Assembly: GCF_011386835.1 (NCBI RefSeq)
Contig: NC_088792.1
Coordinates: 113,804,421-113,868,420 of the forward strand
Length of the DNA stretch: 64,000 bases
Reading direction: 5' to 3'
Source of the DNA: Chrysemys picta bellii
Taxonomy: Eukaryota > Chordata > Testudines > Emydidae
The translations under genes and the position numbers were made by a program. Each line of letters opens with the position of its first letter. The stretch's first letter is position 1. The notes under the pieces are model-generated. The model made no database searches. It was not told the origin of the DNA and was given only the letters and a program-made list of their open reading frames with translations. This document shows, piece by piece, positions 58,517 to 64,000 of this stretch.

Positions 58517-59785
58517 TGGACCCTACTGCAGCGCATTAGCAGTTTGTTAGTTCACTTTGATCTAGTCCTCTTTGAAACAGGACTAGATCAAAGCAAACTA
58601 AACAATTGTGAACAGAGGGCAGCAGGGTCCACACAAACAGTTCATTAGTTCCCTTTGATCAGCTGTCTCCTTCTTTACCACAACTGTCCCCTTCTCCCAC
58701 ACTCATAACTCCCCCTTCTGCACCCACCACAGAATCCCTTCTATCTGCCACGGACCCTTAAATCCTCACCTGCCTTATGTCCCTGCCTTCCCGCAGCCTT
58801 CTGTACCCACCCAACATGCTCTAGCTCCCCTGCTCTTCATCTGCCTTCCTCTGATTTTAACGCCTCTCCTGCTTCCCTTAGTCCTGCCCCGTCTCTGTCC
58901 CCACTTCCACTCTTGACTCCCCCCATGCACAAACCCCTCTTCCAAATATGGAGCTCCTAGAAGGGGCACACTTTGGTCTTTGTCCCCCACTCACATCCCC
59001 CGTCTCCTGTGGTGACAGCTCCTGTTCTCTGACCCCCCTACCTCCCTCAACCCAATTCCCCCCCTTCCCCCAGTTTCCTCAATCCCAAGCCTCTTTTCCA
59101 TCTCTCCTCCCAGCCCATCGCTGGAGAAGTGCTTGGGATGGGACGAAACAGGCTGGAGCCAATCTCTGCTGAGCAGCTGGCCAGAACACTAGGCAGTGTC
59201 TCTTTCTTCCTTGCTGGGATGAAGGGGTTAATTTGTAATGCAATTATAATGGGCTCAAGCACTTTTTTTTTTTTTAAACACATTCATAACTGATGCAGCA
59301 AGCCCAGAGGTGCCGGGGCTGTAACTACCTCCAGGCACACATTAAGCACTGGGCCTCAGATCCTAGGACCCACCAGTGAAGTTCCAAGCCCATGCAGCAG
59401 GTCCCAGCGATGGGCATGGGAGAGAGATAAGAAAGGGGATTGGAATAAGGGGGAGCCAGGGGAAGAGGATACCAGGAGGGTTGAGGAATGGGGTACTTAC
59501 AAAGGGGAAAGGTGGCACAGAGGGGGAGCTGTCACCAGGGACCCGAGGATGAAGAGGTCAAAGACCTAACCCTGCCCTTCCAGTTCCCACACTGGGAGAG
59601 GAGTCTGTTGGAGAAGGGAAGGGGGCAGGAGTCAGAATGGAAGAGAGGACAGAGATGGGAGCAGAACCTGGACCTCCATAATTAGAGCACTGATTAACAG
59701 GTCATTTGCTTTGATCTAGTTCCATTTCGAAGAGGACTATATCAAAGTGAACTAACAAACTGTTAATGCACAGTAGCAGGGTCCA
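58517..59785. mobile_element. DNA element with about 80-bp TIRs
   Basis: TGGACCCTACTGCAGCGCAT and AGCAGTTTGTTAGTTCACTT at the left are mirrored by AAGTGAACTAACAAACTGTT and AGCAGGGTCCA at the right. Similarity is high over about 80 bp, including a stem-forming CTAGTCCTCTTTGAAA pair. A third, inner copy of the motif (GCAGCAGGGTCCACACAAAC) lies at 58619. The 1.1-kb interior is C/T-rich, then G/A-rich, with no transposase frame. Flanks do not show an obvious duplication, so the superfamily is unassigned. It interrupts the DIRS copy. Confidence 0.75.
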
Positions 59786-60029
59786 CAAAGTTGCTGTGAC
59801 CACAGAGTGAAATAATCTATTTTTTACTGTGACTGTGCCATGAATTATACATAATTTTATCGTGACAAAATTGTATCCTTAGTCATGTCAGTCTGCATGT
59901 ATGTGATGCTGCTTGTCAAACTTCACCTGTGACTGGCTCCAACTCTAGCTCAAGTCTGTCTGTTCCTCAGAAAAATACCAGATGAACAAGAAGGTCATGG
60001 TTCCACTTCGCACCATTGCAGATCTGAGA

Positions 60030-60620
60030 TGGTAGAAGGAACCCAAAGATGTGCATGCAGAGGTACCATTCTCTGCTTCTTCCCTGAGAAAGACTATAAC
60101 AACAGATGCATCAGGGACAGATTGAAAAGCCGGTCACTGCTGAGATCCAGCATACACCTGATATTCAGGTCTTTAAGGAGCCCCACAATAAATATGTTCG
60201 CCATCAATGCCATGTGCCAGAGGAGGCATGACTGTGAGGTAATTACAAACTCCTTCCTTCTGCAGTGGTCTTAAGGTCTTCTAGATGCCTTTTCCCTGAG
60301 GCCCCTGATTCCCAGGGTGATTTGCAAAATCAAGAGACAAAGCCATGCTCATTCTTGTAGCTCCGTACTCATTGAGGCAGTTCTGGTTGACAAACTTACT
60401 ACAGATGTCCATTCAGCTACCAATCCAGCTCCCAGACTGCCCAGAGACGCCATCCAGACCTGAAGTCACTGTACCTGACAGTATGACTGTGCTCTCTACA
60501 GGTCCAGGAAATGCTGATGGAGAGCAGGAAAACATCCAGGAGAAAGATTAATTCATCTAATTTGAGGAATTTTTGGATATAGGCAGTCCAACGTGGGGCT
60601 GAACCTGGTTCTGGCCTCAA
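60030..60620 (+). pseudogene. DIRS RNase H / linker region
   Basis: Broken frames contain NMFAINAMCQRRHDCEV, a long continuation with SFLLQWS, and LVAPYSLRQFWLTNLLQMS. These match the DIRS region between RNase H and recombinase (dLFAt..n...c and iLiAPyWPRQfWf phrases). Not functional. Confidence 0.65.
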
Positions 60621-60699
60621 TACCAAAGATCCTCTACTACCTAATGCACTTAAAGCAGGCAGGCCTTTTGTTTAGTCATATGTAAGGTCCCCCTTGGAG

Positions 60700-61430
60700 C
60701 AGTTTGTATAACATCCACCTATACAGTCATGCTCAGTCTCTTTCTCACCTGTCTGCATCAAAGTTACATATTGAGCCACCGCTAAAAAAACCTGACTGGG
60801 ACCTCAGCATAATCCTCATGAGGCTCATCATGCCTCCTTTCCAATCCCTCTCAGAGTGCTTATTACAAGGCCTATATTTGAAGACTACCTTCCATGTGCC
60901 AAGGAAGCGCATAAGCTTTGGGCACTTATGGCTGAACCCAATTATAACACATTCCATAGGGGAAAGGTGTTACTGAGACAACATCTGAAATTCACCCCCA
61001 AGGTGGCCTCAAAATTGCATCTAAACCAATCAACCTACCAATCTTCTCCCCAAAACCACATTTGGCCCTGGGAGGAAAAAAGGAAACGTACTACATGTAT
61101 CCAGGACCTTGCTTTATTACACGGACATGACCAAGCCATTCAGACTGTCTCCCCATCTTATTTCTGGCTATAACTGGTCATTCTAATGGATGGGTCCTCT
61201 CCTCACAAAGAATATCAAAATGGATAATACAGTGCATCTCTGTGTTACCAGTTGGCTGGTGTACCTCTTCACCAAACACCATGGCTTACTTCAACAGAGC
61301 TTAAGAGCAAAGCAGCAACAAGGAGTAACCCAATGATCTTTGTTAAACGCCATGACTTGGACTTAGCTGCTAGGTCAGATGCCAAGTTTGGGAGAGCAGT
61401 ACTTCAGTCACTGTCTGACTGATCCCCACC
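60700..61430 (+). pseudogene. DIRS tyrosine recombinase remnant
   Basis: Frame 60704-60976 has LKKPDWDLSIILMRLIMPPF and FGHLWLNP. Frame 60856-61173 has KVLLRQHLKFTPKVASKLHL. Downstream, a broken frame gives DLAARSDAKFGRAVLQSLSD, the conserved C-terminal phrase after the catalytic tyrosine region. The R-H-R-Y set is not complete. Confidence 0.78.
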
Positions 61431-61800
61431 ATCCTGATGAGGTACTGCTTGCCAGCCTCCTACAGTGGACTATACACCAACTTTCTCGAAGAAAGAATGG
61501 TCACTTAGCTGGGTTCTTTGAGATGTTATAGTCAGTATGTATCCCATGACACACCCTCCATCCCCACTTTTCAGAGTCCTCAGCTTCCATGCGCTTTGAA
61601 CCATGAGGAAACTGAGGGAGGGTCGTGGCCACTCCACCCTTTAGGCCCTTGCGTGGAAGTATGAGGAGGCACATGGTGCATGCTCAGCCCCAACAGCTAC
61701 TGCTATTCAAAAGAATTTGATCTTGTGCACAAAAGGAATATGTGTACCTACAGGGAGATCCATGCTGACTACAGCATGTTAAAGAACCACAGTTACTATT

Positions 61801-63212
61801 GGGGCAAGTAAATATTCTTCATTTAATGTGGCTCTAGCCTCAGAATTGAATGTAAAATTACATTGGATGGAGTTCCATTTTAGTGTCTTGCTGTTTCCAT
61901 ATGAAACTTCTCAATTCACAAATAAAAAGAAAGTGTTTTCTATCTGGAAGCCCTGCTAACACAGACAGGGATCTGAAAACCCAGCTGGTTTCTTCTTTTA
62001 TAAATAACCACCAGTAACAAAGATTATGTCATTATTATTGGCTCCTCTGCCACAACCTCAAGGTCTTCAAATTATGCTATCCCTGGCACCTGTTTAAACC
62101 CACTGATGCACCTTCAGAAAGAAGTGAATCAATGGGTTAGCGAAGAATATGAAGGCCCATTTGTCCTGGACTCAGTTTTAACTGCACAAGTGTTGGGCAA
62201 TTTGTGGACCATGGTGACATTTGCTCCAAGTAAGAGATTGGAGAGTGGGTAATGGGGTTGGAGAGAGGGTACACAAAGCAATGATAGGATGAAAAGATTT
62301 TTCCTAGCACCACAGAGAAAGGGTGAGATTGGTTTTGGGGCTTGAGATTCCCTTCTTCCCCCTTTATCCCTCACTGATTTTTTGATCTAGAGATACAGAT
62401 ACTGTTCAGGTTTGTTTAGAGATAAACATATCATGAGATTCAGGGTACGCAGTGTACGTCTTCATGAAAAATCTAAAGATTTTAATTTTTTTCTTGACTT
62501 CCAAGTCTTCCTGTTCTTTAATATACTTTTACATATTAGTTTATAGTACAATCCCTCCCTGAAGATGCTAGAACTTAACTATACTGTGACCACTGTTATT
62601 TAGTGGATCACCTTGAGTTACTTAAAAAGTTCAAGAATACCCTCTGCTCTTGTGTGTTTTTAAGAAACTGCTGTTCCATTTTAGGGCACTGAGAAATTAT
62701 TCTCCTTAACTTGTCCCAGTGTCATATTTGATCATTTATATGCAGGCAGTTGGAAGTTGCATGGTTACTATTTTATTAGACTTAATTGCGTCTTTGGTCT
62801 CCCCTCCACTTTTCTGCACTCAATATCCTTTTCCTGATCAGGACACCATGGGTATAAGCGCCAATTAGTATGTTTGTATTCTTATGATTTGTGAATGCTA
62901 TCTATACAGAGACAGCTGCACAGATCTCTGCATTTGGAAACCTTCTCTCATTAGATTTCATGGAATCTTTTAGGTATAGTGCTACTCTCCCAGCACAAGA
63001 TGATTGATCATTCCTCTATAGCTTATAGATAGAAATTACAATATCCCATACATTTCTATTTATGTCAAGATCCTCTTTCATTGGTGAATTAATTCTAGTT
63101 TTGCTCTGAAGGGGTTTGCATCCGTATATAAACACTTACAAGGTTTATATTTTGGTAGTCTGCCCATTGGTATCTAATTCCTCAGTGTGACTCCCTGTTA
63201 CTTTTCAAGAAT
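61801..63212. other. no recognisable feature
   Basis: AT-rich, no ORF of interest; the minus-strand ORF at 62129-62374 has no recognised domain. Confidence 0.4.
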
Positions 63213-63975
63213 TTACCTCTGTGATCTCAATCTGTTCCTCCTCCAGTTCAGCTGTAAACTTCTGTCATATCCTTTACTGGTTATATAAATATGTTCTAAA
63301 TTACCGACATTCTTAGCAGATGGAGAAGGGGAGAGTGAAAGAAAATGTACAATTATTTCCTTGTCAATGGTAAAGAACTCTTTGAAAGATGGTGTGGACT
63401 GATGGATTACTTGATTTCTGTAATGTAAACAAAAGTGCTCATGCAATTTCTGCAAAATTTCTATTCAAAATCTGAACAGTTTTTGAAACCAGTGTTGCAG
63501 CTGCATTTGTTAATAGTGCACCCATGAACTTTGGGAAGCCTTTTCTGGGTCATCATCATTTTGAAACTAGTTAGTCCAACCTTTTGCAAACTAACCATAA
63601 ATGTCACATATTGCTAATATGGTTGAGCATGCATTCAAGACTCTCATATGTTAACTGGTCAAAAGTGACATATTTGATTGTTTTTTACCTAAGCAAAGAG
63701 CACTCAGGAATTTTTAAAGTGCTTTGATTTTTTTGGCAGAGGAAGAATACAGCAGATGTGTCTCTCATTCCAATTTAGTGGCTCTCACTTTTTCCAGTCA
63801 CTGGCCAGCTTCTAAAGTACAGGAACGCTATTAAGTCCTCCGTTCTGTCACAAGGCAAAGGCAAAACTTCTTCGGGAATCTGAAACTTCATCTCTGACCT
63901 GTAACACAGTCTTGCTGGTGGCACTTGTTTCTCCTTGAGAAACTGCCAGATCTCCTGAATAAATTTGCTTCCCAT
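63213..63975 (-). pseudogene. possible decayed coding sequence, unidentified
   Basis: Two minus-strand frames, 63775-63975 (66 codons, with CYRSEMKFQIPEEVLPLPCD) and 63213-63455 (80 codons), have compositions more like protein than the surrounding AT-rich DNA. They are separated by stops. I recognise neither. A retrocopy or a fragment of an unlisted mobile element would fit, and chance cannot be excluded. Confidence 0.2.
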
Positions 63976-64000
63976 GGGATCTTACTTCTCAGTTCGCTAA

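Larger units (their letters stand above)
55600..61800 (+). mobile_element. second DIRS-type retrotransposon, with gag region
   Basis: Plus-strand domains in order: gag-like (about 55620-57840), RT start (57980-58092), a CR1 copy (58095-58298), a long-TIR DNA element (58517-59785), RNase H-like (about 60030-60620) and tyrosine recombinase (about 60700-61430). The RT palm with YLDD was not found and seems to be deleted between the insertions. After the recombinase, GTTCTTTGAGATGTTATAG and AGAACCACAGTTACTAT belong to the terminal region shared with the first copy. It is about as decayed as that copy, and probably of the same family. Confidence 0.78.

Overview
This is a window of vertebrate nuclear DNA, most likely from a turtle. 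It is AT-rich and almost free of host coding sequence. It carries CR1 LINE copies with sauropsid-type 3' ends, many non-autonomous hAT elements with intact 8-bp target duplications, MIR-like SINEs, DIRS-type retrotransposons and a Ty3/Gypsy remnant. The turtle assignment is inferred from this repeat mix. No bacterial, plasmid or CRISPR features are present.

Host gene: one convincing exon lies on the minus strand at 14030-14134. It is 105 bp, phase 0/0, with good splice sites. It encodes 35 residues of the F1 lobe of a FERM domain that best fits EPB41L4B (EHM2); EPB41L5 is the runner-up. If this is right, 14135-64000 is an upstream intron and 1-14029 the next downstream intron of that gene. 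No other exon was recognised.

Layout: 0.7-2.9 kb, hAT element filled with GC-rich tandem repeats. 2.9-3.05 kb, back-to-back tRNA-like SINE heads. 4.4-5.3 kb, GC-rich possible LTR. 6.2-8.9 kb, MIR-like SINE and an antisense CR1 3' half. 11.8 kb, hAT. 14.0 kb, host exon. 19.5-22.8 kb, hAT elements inserted in older repeats, an unexplained minus-strand ORF and a TA-flanked MITE. 25-35 kb, sparse MITEs and CR1 pieces. 35.8-37.4 kb, hAT copy with its transposase 3' end present twice in opposite orientation. 37.5-38.6 kb, CR1 inside CR1. 39.3 kb, hAT. 43.3-46.3 kb, LINE RT remnant abutting a DNA transposon with an intact 562-codon transposase-like ORF. 46.3-51.5 kb, DIRS element broken by a Gypsy integrase fragment, an inverted retroposon dimer and a second inverted-repeat element. 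55.6-61.8 kb, second DIRS element broken by a CR1 and a long-TIR DNA element. The rest is intron-like sequence without recognisable content.

The most notable items are the intact transposase-like gene at 44256-45944, which has RAG/CMC-like candidate DDE landmarks, and the hairpin-forming inverted retroposon at 48520-49318, which sits inside a single 14-bp target duplication.
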